From: a virus
Reading direction: 5' to 3' (one strand)
Length of the DNA stretch: 47,836 nt
Virus record (IMG/VR): IMGVR_UViG_3300025174_000034
Span: 1 to 47,836 of that record
Each line of letters opens with the position of its first letter. Position 1 is the first letter of the stretch. A program made the translations under genes and the position numbers. The notes under the pieces were generated by a model. The model ran no database searches. It worked only from the letters and a program-made list of their open reading frames with translations, and had not been told where the DNA came from. This document shows, in pieces, positions 1 through 8,951 of the stretch.

Positions 1-84
1 TACCTGATCCCCGCGCTCTATGTCGATTGGTTTGTCAGCCGTGCCCGCTCTAATTGGAGACCATGCGTAGTGTGCCACTCTCAT
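1..84 (-). CDS. Partial gene downstream of the capsid gene
   Basis: Twenty-eight codons (beginning MRVAHYAWSP) of an open frame that leaves the window at its left edge. The ATG at 84 lies seven bases after the capsid stop codon and has AGGAGAGG just upstream, so it continues the head operon. No family is recognised from the fragment. The position after a major capsid gene would suit a head-completion or other structural protein, but that is inference. Confidence 0.7.
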   Translation of the reverse strand, partial: MRVAHYAWSPIRAGTADKPIDIERGDQV

Positions 85-90
85 CCTCTC

Positions 91-1098
91 CTAGAACGCC
101 GTTGCACCGAATGCGGTCTTGATGAGATAACCGGCGATATCAGAGACGATCTTCAAGTCATATTTCATCGAGACCCGAATCACGTCACTCTTACGATCTT
201 CCTCTCGCCACCTATCCGCAGGTCGAATGCCACCATTGGGATAGGTCTGTGCAAACGTCTTGCCGAACGTCTGGGTTAGAAGTCCAGGCTGCGGATCAAC
301 AATCCCGAGCCAAACGTCCTTACCCCAGAAGTCGGTGATGCTCTCTGCCGCATCAAGGTTGTTTGCAGCGTTATACACCGAATCCACGTTGACGACTCGG
401 CCTTCAAACCCCGTGAGAAGCTGGAAAGCGTCCGGCTGCGTAAGTCGGAAGTTCTTGAACCTAGCCACTACACGGGGATGATTCTCGATGTAGGACATAC
501 CCATCGTCGGAATCGCCAGAACGTTCGGATACCGACGAGTAGCAGACCATACTGCACGCATGCCCGTAAGAATGTTAGCGACTGGATCGGAAGTCGAAGC
601 TTCACCACCAGTGTAATCATTCCATTGGCTTGCACCTGAAAGCGTGACAGTGTTAGCTGCGGGATACTGCGCCGTGTCACGAATAAGCGTTGAGACTTTC
701 AGCTCGTGCCTGAGAAGGATCGCACGAGTTACAAGCTTAGTCGCATCTGCATGCGGATCAATCTGTAGAGCGCCGCCGAAGGTTGGATCAGCAAGCCCTC
801 CCTGCGACTGCAACTGCTGATTCTCTTCATCGAACACCGGAGCCTGAAGCGAATGCTCCTTCGTAAAGAAGGTGTCCTCGCTCCATTTTCGCCCATGAAC
901 TTCACGAGCAACGGTTCCCGGTGCTCGCACGTCCTCGAAGATCAACCAGTCCGACCTATCGAAGACTCGATACCTACCCGACTGTGTATTGACGGGGGTA
1001 ACAGGAAACAACTGGTCGCCATAGAGCGACTGATCCTTGTACCCGACCGAAAGGCGAGTGAGGATCGGATCGACATAAAGTGCGCCAGGATCGTACAT
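91..1098 (-). CDS. Major capsid protein
   Basis: Probable HK97-fold shell protein of 335 residues. The N-terminal stretch VDPILTRLSVGY followed by GDQLFPVTPV, QSGRYRVFD and a DWLIFEDVRAPGT segment matches the capsid family that usually follows a Mu-I-type protease and a decoration protein, which is the order seen here. There is no long cleavable scaffold region, in keeping with scaffolding being supplied by the protease gene. AAGGAGGGTGA sits just upstream of the ATG. The family is recognised by motif and context, not by a search. Confidence 0.88.
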   Translation of the reverse strand: MYDPGALYVDPILTRLSVGYKDQSLYGDQLFPVTPVNTQSGRYRVFDRSDWLIFEDVRAPGTVAREVHGRKWSEDTFFTKEHSLQAPVFDEENQQLQSQGGLADPTFGGALQIDPHADATKLVTRAILLRHELKVSTLIRDTAQYPAANTVTLSGASQWNDYTGGEASTSDPVANILTGMRAVWSATRRYPNVLAIPTMGMSYIENHPRVVARFKNFRLTQPDAFQLLTGFEGRVVNVDSVYNAANNLDAAESITDFWGKDVWLGIVDPQPGLLTQTFGKTFAQTYPNGGIRPADRWREEDRKSDVIRVSMKYDLKIVSDIAGYLIKTAFGATAF

Positions 1099-1116
1099 GC
1101 TTTCTCACCCTCCTTT

Positions 1117-1503
1117 CTAACCAACCACGCCGGGCAGCCAAAGCAGAACACTGATGACGTGTCCGGCTGCCGTTGCAGGATTACCAACGCATACACCGAT
1201 ATTCCTTGCGCCAGCATTAGCTAGCGCTCCCCTACCATCTGCTGAGATAGCTACAGTATCACCTACCGTAATGGCTTCTGAAGCTTCCATCTCAACAATT
1301 CCCATCATCTGCACCGTTACGTCCTTGCCTAGAAGAATCTCGGCTGCCGTTACATCGAACTGTGCAACGCCGAGAACCTCATCGCCTTCTGCCGCAACGG
1401 GGATCACAGTCACGGCTGCTGTACCAGCTTTAACCGCACGATTCTTTGTTACTGCTGCCTCAGCCGTGAATCCTCTAGAGAGGACGAAGTTCGCATCAGC
1501 CAT
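1117..1503 (-). CDS. Capsid decoration (cement) protein, DUF2190-like
   Basis: A 128-residue protein rich in Ala, Val and Gly, with alternating short beta segments (VTKNRAVKAGT, EITVGDTVAIS-like stretches, NIGVCVGNPATAAGHVISVLL). This is the usual look of DUF2190-type head decoration proteins, which bind the outside of the capsid lattice. It lies between protease and major capsid genes, the standard place. A clear GAGAGGAGG precedes the ATG. It ends 18 bases before the capsid start. Confidence 0.8.
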   Translation of the reverse strand: MADANFVLSRGFTAEAAVTKNRAVKAGTAAVTVIPVAAEGDEVLGVAQFDVTAAEILLGKDVTVQMMGIVEMEASEAITVGDTVAISADGRGALANAGARNIGVCVGNPATAAGHVISVLLWLPGVVG

Positions 1504-1519
1504 TTAGTCCTCCTCTCTC

Positions 1520-3058
1520 CTACCGCTGTGGGACGGCTCGTAGATACTTTTCATACATCTCGGGATACTTAACCTTCGCGACTTCCATCGCGGCCTCATA
1601 TTCGAGGTTATCCTCGTTCATTGCCGAAACGATTGCCTCATGGAAGGCAAGCTTTGGATCTTCGCTAAAAAGCTTACCCTCGGCAGTGCGTGAACTACCA
1701 ACTTCCGAGTAGTCTACGATTCCCTTATCACCAATTAGGTCCAGAAGCTTCTTCAGGTCTACATGCCCGGCCGAACGCTCCGAGAACTTCTTGTGAACCT
1801 CTGCAATCTCGTCGATGACAAGCTGTGAGAACCCGTATGCGGACTTCCACGTATTGTCACCATCCGAAAGCGTGAAGCGAGCATAGCTCTCGGCAAACTG
1901 TAGAGCTTCGCTATCGATCTTCTTTGCCTTGAGTTCCTGCATTTCCTTGTACTGCTCAGGGAATGATTCCCTAAAGATGCGCTGCTTTGCACCTTCTGTC
2001 TTTGCCCTGCGAAGTGGCTCGATCGTTTCATTTAGATTCTTGGCTGCCGCAATAACAGCATCCTCGTCCATCTCGTCATCAAGATCGAGACCAAGCTCCG
2101 CAGCGAACTTCTTTAGAAGTTCGTCCACTTTTCCTCCTTTCGGATTACCTCCTGCATTCGAAAGCATCCTCCTTGCCTTAGACAATAGGCTTGAACGTAG
2201 TGAATCGCTCAGCCATCCTTTGCCCGTGTCTGACTGTGATAGTCGAGCAATTGCATTGCGAAGATGTGGCAAATCAATGCTACCTTCGGCATCCTTTACA
2301 GGCAAATGCCGAAACGAACGTGGCGTAGTTCTTCCTTCGTTATCCCTTTTACCTCCTGGCTCGATATACAGGAATGCACTATCTGGCAGATCGTTCTTCT
2401 GCGCTGAACCTAGCTCTTTAAAGTCCTTTTGGTCAAATACCTCCGAGAAGTTCAATGGAGGCATGCCCTTGAAGAAAGGTGTATTCGTCAAGGCAAGGTC
2501 GAAGGGCATATCCTCGAAGACTTCACCACTCTCGGGATTGACCCAATCGTCAAATTCCGGTGAGAGATAGCGCCATTTGCCAGACCTAATCTCCTCTAGT
2601 GCATCATCATGGAATTTGACTTTGTAATAGACACCATCTTCACGAGGCTCGATATCAAGGATTACGCCTGCCGCAATTCCGCCTTTCGCGGCATCAGCAC
2701 CATGATCGTAGTTGATAAGATGCTCACGACCTAGTGTTCCACTGTGGAAGTGGTTTGCGAAGCGCTCGCCGACTTGTGGAGTAATCTCAACGGTGCCGTA
2801 CTTCGGGTGCTCCCACGTTGAGTATCGCCACGTCTTGAGCCATTTGATGTTCTGATCCTCAGCGTCATCAATGAAGAGGTCATCACTATATGCGATTGCG
2901 CTGTACTTCATCATCGTACTTGGCTCAGCCGCATACAAGGCTCGCATGTGCTTTACAGCGTCAGCGCGATCAGCATGGCAGCCACCCTTTATAGGGGTAT
3001 CGCCGCCTTTCTTAAAGACGCAGTGCTTACCGTCTCGTTCCTTAACTTCCCAGGGCAT
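1520..3058 (-). CDS. Mu-I-like prohead protease with C-terminal scaffold
   Basis: A 512-residue protein in three parts. Residues 1-45 carry the MPWEVKERDGKHCVFKKG module with HADRADAVKHMRALYA, a small domain often fused to phage head proteases. Residues about 60-210 match the Mu I protease type: REHLINYDHGADAAKGGIAA, KFHDDALEEIRSGKWRYLSPEF and LALTNTPFFKGMPPL, with His/Ser candidates for catalysis. The remainder is charged and helical, as expected for a scaffold removed after assembly. AAGGGGGTGA precedes the ATG. Confidence 0.85.
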   Translation of the reverse strand: MPWEVKERDGKHCVFKKGGDTPIKGGCHADRADAVKHMRALYAAEPSTMMKYSAIAYSDDLFIDDAEDQNIKWLKTWRYSTWEHPKYGTVEITPQVGERFANHFHSGTLGREHLINYDHGADAAKGGIAAGVILDIEPREDGVYYKVKFHDDALEEIRSGKWRYLSPEFDDWVNPESGEVFEDMPFDLALTNTPFFKGMPPLNFSEVFDQKDFKELGSAQKNDLPDSAFLYIEPGGKRDNEGRTTPRSFRHLPVKDAEGSIDLPHLRNAIARLSQSDTGKGWLSDSLRSSLLSKARRMLSNAGGNPKGGKVDELLKKFAAELGLDLDDEMDEDAVIAAAKNLNETIEPLRRAKTEGAKQRIFRESFPEQYKEMQELKAKKIDSEALQFAESYARFTLSDGDNTWKSAYGFSQLVIDEIAEVHKKFSERSAGHVDLKKLLDLIGDKGIVDYSEVGSSRTAEGKLFSEDPKLAFHEAIVSAMNEDNLEYEAAMEVAKVKYPEMYEKYLRAVPQR

Positions 3059-3074
3059 TGTCTATATCACCCCC

Positions 3075-3323
3075 TTACGGCTGCGGTGGATTGTATGCTG
3101 CGGGGGGCGAGTCGATTCGCGACCCGCTTTTGATGGATTTGTCCTTGTTGGGATCAGAGTATACGGGCGTAGGGCCACTTCCAGGCTCCGAGTGTTCCCA
3201 CGCGATGCTTTCCTTCTTAGCCATGCGTAACCGCCTTTCATCGAGACGCCGACATCTTTTGTAGCGCTCTTTCATAATGATGGAGCGCTCCCGACGTAAA
3301 TGCTCTCGTAACTCTCTGTTCAT
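3075..3323 (-). CDS. Small basic protein between portal and protease
   Basis: An 82-residue hydrophilic protein. The first 40 residues are strongly basic and likely helical (RELREHLRRERSIIMKERYKR); the rest is Pro, Ser and Gly rich. Its ATG overlaps the portal stop as ATGA, which suggests translational coupling, and it ends 17 bases before the protease start. No family recognised. It could be a head-assembly helper or nucleic-acid binding peptide. Confidence 0.65.
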   Translation of the reverse strand: MNRELREHLRRERSIIMKERYKRCRRLDERRLRMAKKESIAWEHSEPGSGPTPVYSDPNKDKSIKSGSRIDSPPAAYNPPQP

Positions 3324-4771
3324 GCAGTCGAATCAAATCCCGGCTCAACACTTGCATCCCCGGTTGCTTTACCACCGGGCTGTACGCTTCCTTCCCTACC
3401 GCCATTCCTTGATGCCTTTACCTCGTCAGGGCGAGGGCCGAGGAGATAGGGCATGTCCAAGTTTTCGCGATACCAATTCTCTGTATCTTCATCCATTGTG
3501 ATTGCCTTCTCATGCAGTAGCTTGCCATGAGCGGCAGCCCACATCTGAATGTCTTTCGTCTCGCCAATGTTGCGGACGCGCATCTTTGGGAACTCAGACG
3601 TATCGAAATTGTACCCGACCAGCTTTGGAACGAGATAAAGGTTAAAGACCCCACAGATGTAGTTGGCAATGTACTTCATTGCCTTCTGGAACATATCGAC
3701 ATGCGCTCCAGACGTTGCTCGACCACCGCCAGCCGAGAGTCCTAGCAGCATGAATTGTGCCATGACATTAAGCAGAATCTTCGAATCATGGTGCTCGATA
3801 GAAGGCATGATGTCAGATACTTGCCCACCTTCCGGCCTTACTAGCCTGAACCCATGCCCAGGTGGTTTTACTATGCCCGTCTTCTCGTTGGTACGAACGT
3901 TCGTGACCTGCTCCCAGGCAGAATCTACGTCGGGAGTAGAATAACCTTCTGGCAACTCCCATTCAGGAATGCCAAGATGGTTGCGTTCGTGGCCGATGGC
4001 ATCGATTTTGTAGAGTTCCTTCTTAAAGTACCAGGGGTTATGAGCAGTACGGCCTAGTGGTTTTCCAGTCAAGTCCCCACCGAGGATGCCGAAGGTGAAA
4101 ACGAGTAGCTGGTCGATCTTAATCTCGACCTTTTCAGCATTGCCACTAGCCCTGATCGCGTTATGAATGACGCTAACTGGCCCGCCATTGTCGTCATAGT
4201 TGATGTCCTCGATGGTGAGGGCAGGGCGGACGGCGAGGTTGCGAAGCATTGTGTATTTCTTGCGGTTCGCCCCCGCTCGCCGTGGAGTCCACTCGCGTCG
4301 TTCCCAGACTTGCTCCAGAACTGCGAAGCCGTCGTTGAACATGCGGAGGATATCTTCGAGCACAAGAACAAATGGACGTGAAGTTCCCTCGAAGATGTTA
4401 AAGCTCACAAATTCACTGATGTCCTTGTTGACTTGTTTCTTGTCAAAGGGCTGAACGAAAAAATGCGCCCCTTGAATCGGAACCTTTGTAGCTCTCAGAG
4501 CTACGTCAAAAGTCGTGTCGCCGTCCTCCATCTCCTTGAAGACTCGCAGCATTTGCTGCCGAGACGCGAACTGCGGTACAACGTCAGGAATTCTTGTAGG
4601 ACGTGACGAACCCCGCTCCTTCATCGCCTCGGACGGCGTTTTCGTAGAACCCTTAGACTCGTAGCTCGTTCCTGAAACAATCTTGCGCGGATCTTGCTGG
4701 AAAGTCCGAGGCTTGCCAGTTGCGATCAGAACCTTCCCACTACCAGGGATCTCTATGTACTTACTACTCAT
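3320..4771 (-). CDS. Portal protein, DUF935 / Mu gp29-like
   Basis: A 483-residue portal, the dodecameric ring at the capsid vertex through which DNA passes. The stretch RQQMLRVFKEMEDGDTTFD-ALRATKVPI followed by VLEDILRMFNDGFAVLEQVW is characteristic of the Mu gp29/DUF935 group, as are DINYDDNGGPVSVIHN and the Gly-rich AGGGRATSGAH segment. The start codon overlaps the terminase stop by four bases (ATGA), so the two are probably translated together. The C-terminus is Gly/Pro rich and disordered. Confidence 0.85.
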   Translation of the reverse strand: MSSKYIEIPGSGKVLIATGKPRTFQQDPRKIVSGTSYESKGSTKTPSEAMKERGSSRPTRIPDVVPQFASRQQMLRVFKEMEDGDTTFDVALRATKVPIQGAHFFVQPFDKKQVNKDISEFVSFNIFEGTSRPFVLVLEDILRMFNDGFAVLEQVWERREWTPRRAGANRKKYTMLRNLAVRPALTIEDINYDDNGGPVSVIHNAIRASGNAEKVEIKIDQLLVFTFGILGGDLTGKPLGRTAHNPWYFKKELYKIDAIGHERNHLGIPEWELPEGYSTPDVDSAWEQVTNVRTNEKTGIVKPPGHGFRLVRPEGGQVSDIMPSIEHHDSKILLNVMAQFMLLGLSAGGGRATSGAHVDMFQKAMKYIANYICGVFNLYLVPKLVGYNFDTSEFPKMRVRNIGETKDIQMWAAAHGKLLHEKAITMDEDTENWYRENLDMPYLLGPRPDEVKASRNGGREGSVQPGGKATGDASVEPGFDSTA

Positions 4772-6171
4772 CGTCTGAAGCCGGGCGAGTCTAGTCTCAA
4801 CTGCGAGTGATACTCAAAGGGGTTTTGGGCCTGCATCGGTCGCCTACCATACACGGCGCTCAGGTTGTCCCTGTGATAGCCCAGGATAAAGAGTTCGGAC
4901 ATTCCATAACGAATCGCATCAGGGCCGTGATCGTCGTAGTCCTTTTGACCCTCGCGCGTATTCTTGCCTTCCTTCTCAGGAACGGTTTGGAGATGCTCAA
5001 GCTGCCGAATAGTATTAGTGCAAGAGCGATCGATAAAGAACTTAGGCTTACCGTCGGGCTGTATTTTCATCCACTGCTTGACGATCTCGATGCCTTGATG
5101 CCATCCGCTGATTCCCCGATCAACGGGCAATTTGCGGCCAATGATAGAAGGGCCAGGCAAGATGAAGCTCAAAGTCCGCATAGCATCGGGGTCAGAGGGG
5201 TCAGCGAAACGGCCGTCAACGTGGAAGTGTGGTGGATTCTCACGACCTGCTAGAGCTAAGCCGTGTTCCTGATTAGTCTTGCGCCTAATTTGATACTCTC
5301 GCCAGACGTAAACATTATCGGAGGGATCGACCATAACGTCCAAGCATACAAAGGGATCAGCGAAACCAAAGTCAAACCACTGATAGCTCCTCCAGAACGG
5401 GTTGTATACAAGATCCTTGACGTGGATCTCTCTATCAAACTCGTCATAGATACGGCCTTCGAGTGCGGTGAATTCTGCGCAATATTCCTGTAGCCAGTGG
5501 TATTTGCTGACTCGCGCTTTGATCGCTACCAATTCAGGCTGCTTGTCACCAAGTGGAAATTTAGCAGTATTCGCCCATGTTGGAAAACGCCAAGACTCGA
5601 ATTCATCGAACGCTGGATCTTGCCCCAACAACCACATATCCTCATACCAATTGTGGCCTCTTGGGGTCGAAATCATATCAGCGGAGCCGCGTTTATCGAG
5701 TAACGCTGGCTCAATAAACATTTCCCATGTATCACGTTTATGAATGGCAGCCTCAGCTATAATACAATGATCGAGACCTTCGCCAATAAGCGAATCCTGC
5801 TTGTCAGCGGATTTTACTTCTAGTATGGTGTTCCAGGGCATTTGAATACGCATGTTGCCCTGGTCAATGTTGTACGACTTTCTAATTCCTTTATAGCTAC
5901 CCATTCCGAGCTTTCTAAAAATATCCTCAAAAACAACCCTAAACTCCTTCTCGCCAGATGAATAGGTTTCACCAACAATCCAGTACATCGAATCAGGAAC
6001 AAACATGCGCGCAGTCATGTGATGCCCAACCATGAAACTTTTTCCGAAACGTCTACCGCAGCAGGCGATCTTATACTTTGCCTTGGAATCGTGATAAAGC
6101 TGTTGGGCAGGGTGTGGCTTGTAGCCCAGTTCTTTGAAGAGAGTTTCTTTTGAAATATTAAGTTCAGTCAT
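4768..6171 (-). CDS. Terminase large subunit (packaging ATPase and nuclease)
   Basis: Cuts concatemeric DNA and pumps it through the portal. With the ATG at 6171 the protein has 467 residues. The ATPase has a Walker A motif CGRRFGKS (residues 38-45), a Walker B-like HCIIAEAA (135-142; Asp replaced by Ala-Glu context) and a coupling motif STPRG (near 168). The nuclease half has FDFGFADP (266-273) and the late acidic KDYDDHGPDA. I chose 6171 over an upstream GTG because it overlaps the stop of the small membrane gene (ATGA); the extra 18 residues would be low-complexity. Confidence 0.92.
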   Translation of the reverse strand: MTELNISKETLFKELGYKPHPAQQLYHDSKAKYKIACCGRRFGKSFMVGHHMTARMFVPDSMYWIVGETYSSGEKEFRVVFEDIFRKLGMGSYKGIRKSYNIDQGNMRIQMPWNTILEVKSADKQDSLIGEGLDHCIIAEAAIHKRDTWEMFIEPALLDKRGSADMISTPRGHNWYEDMWLLGQDPAFDEFESWRFPTWANTAKFPLGDKQPELVAIKARVSKYHWLQEYCAEFTALEGRIYDEFDREIHVKDLVYNPFWRSYQWFDFGFADPFVCLDVMVDPSDNVYVWREYQIRRKTNQEHGLALAGRENPPHFHVDGRFADPSDPDAMRTLSFILPGPSIIGRKLPVDRGISGWHQGIEIVKQWMKIQPDGKPKFFIDRSCTNTIRQLEHLQTVPEKEGKNTREGQKDYDDHGPDAIRYGMSELFILGYHRDNLSAVYGRRPMQAQNPFEYHSQLRLDSPGFRR

Positions 6172-6302
6172 ATAAGGCGAATGAATTGCATAATGACGAT
6201 GACGGAAAGGAGAGCTAGAAGCCACCTTAAGGTTGTGTCTATTGTTACCAATCTATCTCGTATGCGTTCGAGCACAAATAGGATTCTAGGATCTTCAGTC
6301 AT
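6168..6302 (-). CDS. Small single-span membrane protein before terminase
   Basis: A 44-residue gene. An acidic/basic N-terminus (MTEDPRILFVLERIRDRL) precedes one hydrophobic segment (about residues 25-43: LRWLLALLSVIVIMQFI). The stop overlaps the terminase ATG as ATGA, which also fixes the terminase start. The ribosome-binding site is weak. A holin-like role is possible from size and topology, but nothing else supports it. Confidence 0.65.
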   Translation of the reverse strand: MTEDPRILFVLERIRDRLVTIDTTLRWLLALLSVIVIMQFIRLI

Positions 6303-6325
6303 CGATCTATGGAAGTTTCTGCGAA

Positions 6326-6374
6326 GTCCCGCAATTGGTGGTCGAGGACACCCTCCGCACTCACCACGCGGGAC
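6326..6374. repeat. Intergenic inverted repeat (hairpin)
   Basis: Perfect 7-base arms GTCCCGC and GCGGGAC, with inner complementary GGTG and CACC, fill most of the gap between the 72-residue gene and the small membrane gene. There is no T-run on either side, so it looks more like an RNA-processing or attenuation hairpin than a terminator. Confidence 0.4.
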
Positions 6375-6378
6375 GGAA

Positions 6379-6597
6379 CTATGCAGCTTCTCTTTCGAAC
6401 GTTACGGTATAGGCTTCGCCTTCCGCGAACTGTTCTGCTGCTAGTTCATTCTTGATCGTCAGCCGAATCATCCCGGCCGGAGTCGCTTCTGCCCATTCAG
6501 CATTACGACCCTGCGCGTAGTCTGGTACAAGTTCGACTTCATGCGCCCAACCCATATCGGATTTCCGCGAGACCTTGAACTTCGCAGTAACAACCAT
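6379..6597 (-). CDS. Hypothetical 72-residue protein
   Basis: A compact, mostly beta-like protein (MVVTAKFKVSRKS, EGEAYTVTFEREAA) with AAAGGGGGTGAGAA before the ATG. It resembles small phage proteins that begin VTAKFKVS and end with a beta strand, common in phage structural or early regions, though I cannot name a family. It is in the leftward operon between the zinc protein and the small membrane gene. Confidence 0.75.
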   Translation of the reverse strand: MVVTAKFKVSRKSDMGWAHEVELVPDYAQGRNAEWAEATPAGMIRLTIKNELAAEQFAEGEAYTVTFEREAA

Positions 6598-6611
6598 TTC
6601 TCACCCCCTTT

Positions 6612-6848
6612 CTATTCATGCCTTAGAGTTTTTAGGAGAACGCCTTTATAATCGTGAGTTTCATGGTAATTTCCTGGGCAACCATCTACCGCATGATCTA
6701 CAGATACCCGGCCATTCCATTGATCCTCATCAAGATAAGCCCACTCTCCACAGCGGGGGCACTCGAATTGCCAGGTATCAACGAACGGTGTAAAAGGGTC
6801 ATTGGACACCCTACGGAAATGTCCGAGCGGCGTCCAGATACTAGTCAT
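6612..6848 (-). CDS. Small zinc-binding protein
   Basis: A 78-residue protein from the ATG at 6848. It has CPRCGEW followed by a His/Cys cluster (VDHAVDGCPGNYHETHDY), which could hold one zinc ion. The ATG overlaps the upstream stop by eight bases (ATGACTAG). A longer open frame reaches 6992 but adds residues unlike the rest and overlaps the preceding gene, so I shortened it. Function unknown. Confidence 0.7.
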   Translation of the reverse strand: MTSIWTPLGHFRRVSNDPFTPFVDTWQFECPRCGEWAYLDEDQWNGRVSVDHAVDGCPGNYHETHDYKGVLLKTLRHE

Positions 6849-7161
6849 CAACTCTAAAGGTAAATGGCCCAAGCCTGGGAACTTCAGGGAGACTAGTAAA
6901 CTTGAGGAAACAGTTGTATTCTCCTTCTGGAATAAGATCAATAGGTGGAGCCCCACCATCCGTAAGATTGGTATCAATGAGCGGTAGCGCAATCATCCCA
7001 TCATTGAGCGTAGATTGATTTGCGTATACAAGCGTCTCAGCCTCATCAGCTTTGTAGAGATCGTGTGTGAGCCCAAGCCCGTCAAGGGTCTGCACGTTTT
7101 CAAGCGCGTCCAATATCTTGATTGGTAGAAACTCTTTCGTGCCCTTCGTTAGCGTAACCAT
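6841..7161 (-). CDS. Tail-region protein, paralogue of 12429-12749
   Basis: About 106 residues from the ATG at 7161. It shares its plan with the product of 12429-12749: LTKGTKEFLPIKILD here against LTEGTKEYVPVTVFD there at the start, and PRLGPFTFRVDD against PRLGPVVIQVKDE at the end. Beta-rich, and probably a structural or fibre-associated protein. GGAAGGGGG lies 13 bases before the ATG; a TTG at 7185 is the alternative start. It overlaps the repeat-protein stop by 13 bases. Confidence 0.75.
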   Translation of the reverse strand: MVTLTKGTKEFLPIKILDALENVQTLDGLGLTHDLYKADEAETLVYANQSTLNDGMIALPLIDTNLTDGGAPPIDLIPEGEYNCFLKFTSLPEVPRLGPFTFRVDD

Positions 7162-8951
7162 CTGCGATACATAGCCCCCTTCCAATGCCTATCAAATAGC
7201 ATTGCCGAAAAGACCCCAAGAATAAAGAAAGTGCCCGGCGTGAGCTTTAGATACACGAGTTGGGCATCTTCACCCCCTGCAATTGCTCCTGGGGTGAATA
7301 TGAGCACTACTGTTGCCACATCGACGTACTCTGCGACATCAACGGATGTAGGAGTAAAGACTAAAGGCACCACAAATGCATCGGAAAGTTCCGCTATGTC
7401 AGCCGATAGCGCTTCCAAATCAAGATAGGCAGTGCTCGCATCTGCAAATTCAGCGATGTCAACTGAAGTGATCTGTAGAAGCAAATCTATGGTCGCCTGG
7501 TCCTCATTGGTGCCACCCATAAATTCTGTCCCTGAAGCTTCTAAATCGAGGTACATCTCCTGTGCCTCGATATAGTCGGCAATGTCGGCACCGCTTGGTA
7601 GAAGGCCAAGTGGCACCGTTTCTGAGTCAACCAAATCAGCTAGGTCAACCGAGCTAGGGGTGAGGATGAGGTAAGTAAGCGCCTCATCCACGAACTCTGT
7701 TACTTCTACAGATGCCGGTTGCAGATTCAATGGAACGGTCTCAGCATCGTATTGCTGTCTTTCCTCAAATGTTGAGATTGCTTCTAGATCCAGGTAGACA
7801 GTGTCAGCGTCATACTGCTGACGTTCCTCATCTGTGGTAATTGGTTGCAAGTCTAGATAGATTTCGCTGGCATCAACGTATTCAGCAAGCTCTACCCCAG
7901 ACGCTTCGAGATCGAGATATATCGTCGCGGCATCAGTAGTAATCCCGGTCTCGGCAGGTGGAATTTGCAACCAAACATCGGCAACTTCAAAGACAGTAGA
8001 ATCTCCCTCAGAAGCCCAACCACGGATGCGCAACTCTAGGTTCGAGTAGTCCGTGATGATAGCCGCGTCTCCATCAGCGATAGCAAGTTGATAGCTGGCT
8101 AGGGAGGTTGAGAGATTGGAAGTCTCAAGCTCGGGGCCAATAGGGTTCGCGCCTTCATAAAGCCTCGCGCGAATTGTCCCGGTATGCGCGCCATTTGTCT
8201 TACGAGCGCGAATCCAAATCTTGTGGTCGATTTGAACTTCGGGAAAATCACCGCTTGCAAGGCTCAATCTTGCGTAATCAGTACGCTTTGGAAAGACATC
8301 GACACCTGATGGAGTGAGGAGCAGATAAACAGTATCAGCGTCGGTATATTCTGCTAGTTCGGCAGAAGACGCTAACAGCCCGATGTATACTGTATCAGCA
8401 TCAAAGGTAGTATGCTCCTCAGTGCCGGATGGAGTAAATAGAACCGGAACTGTCGCTGAATCAGTGTATTCGGTGCCGGATAGATCAGGTATTTCTAGTT
8501 CAGCCCAAGAAACTGCACCGCCGCGTCGTGCGGCGGGCGAACCGCCCGAAGCTGAGGTCAAGAACTCAAGCCGCAGGTCAGTATAGTTAGTAATTGCATC
8601 GGCCTCACCACTTGTTAGGGTGTAGGCATATTGCGTCCACGTTCCGGTCGCTGTCTGCGCCACGTCGGTCGCGATCTGCGTCGTGCCCTGCATTAATCTC
8701 GCAGTGACAGTGACGGCGTTTCCGCCTCCATCGACTACACCCGCATTGGTCTTCGCGATCCGGTAGCGGAAGGTATGTCCCGAGGAACTGACTGGATCGG
8801 TGACATTGGAGAGACTAACTTCTAGTTCATCAGCTTGATTGTTATCTCCCCACCAAAAATCAGAATCAGAGGGCGTCGTCTCGTCGATGTCTGCGAAGCC
8901 GCCATTCCCGGTGTTGGTGATATCACCATCTGGGCGCGCTAACTGTGCCAT
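7149..8951 (-). CDS. Appendage protein with beta-sandwich domains and 20-residue repeats
   Basis: A 600-residue protein. Residues about 1-155 and 235-335 look like two related beta-sandwich (carbohydrate-binding-like) domains, each with RARLYEG/TARLMQG and YTDLRLEF/YSNLELRIR strands. Around and after them are about 15 copies of a 20-residue unit with consensus DAxTVYLDLxxSxxDIAEYV. The C-terminus (FILGVFSAMLFDRHW) is hydrophobic then basic. A fibre or capsid-surface role is likely by position and repeat content. The ATG follows the previous stop directly (TAAATG) in the same frame, with no visible ribosome-binding site. Confidence 0.8.
   Translation of the reverse strand: MAQLARPDGDITNTGNGGFADIDETTPSDSDFWWGDNNQADELEVSLSNVTDPVSSSGHTFRYRIAKTNAGVVDGGGNAVTVTARLMQGTTQIATDVAQTATGTWTQYAYTLTSGEADAITNYTDLRLEFLTSASGGSPAARRGGAVSWAELEIPDLSGTEYTDSATVPVLFTPSGTEEHTTFDADTVYIGLLASSAELAEYTDADTVYLLLTPSGVDVFPKRTDYARLSLASGDFPEVQIDHKIWIRARKTNGAHTGTIRARLYEGANPIGPELETSNLSTSLASYQLAIADGDAAIITDYSNLELRIRGWASEGDSTVFEVADVWLQIPPAETGITTDAATIYLDLEASGVELAEYVDASEIYLDLQPITTDEERQQYDADTVYLDLEAISTFEERQQYDAETVPLNLQPASVEVTEFVDEALTYLILTPSSVDLADLVDSETVPLGLLPSGADIADYIEAQEMYLDLEASGTEFMGGTNEDQATIDLLLQITSVDIAEFADASTAYLDLEALSADIAELSDAFVVPLVFTPTSVDVAEYVDVATVVLIFTPGAIAGGEDAQLVYLKLTPGTFFILGVFSAMLFDRHWKGAMYRRWLR

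Noticed and set aside
6172-6225. Upstream GTG start for the large terminase
   Set aside because: It would overlap the small membrane gene and add a low-complexity tail; the ATG at 6171 has the ATGA overlap used throughout this operon.
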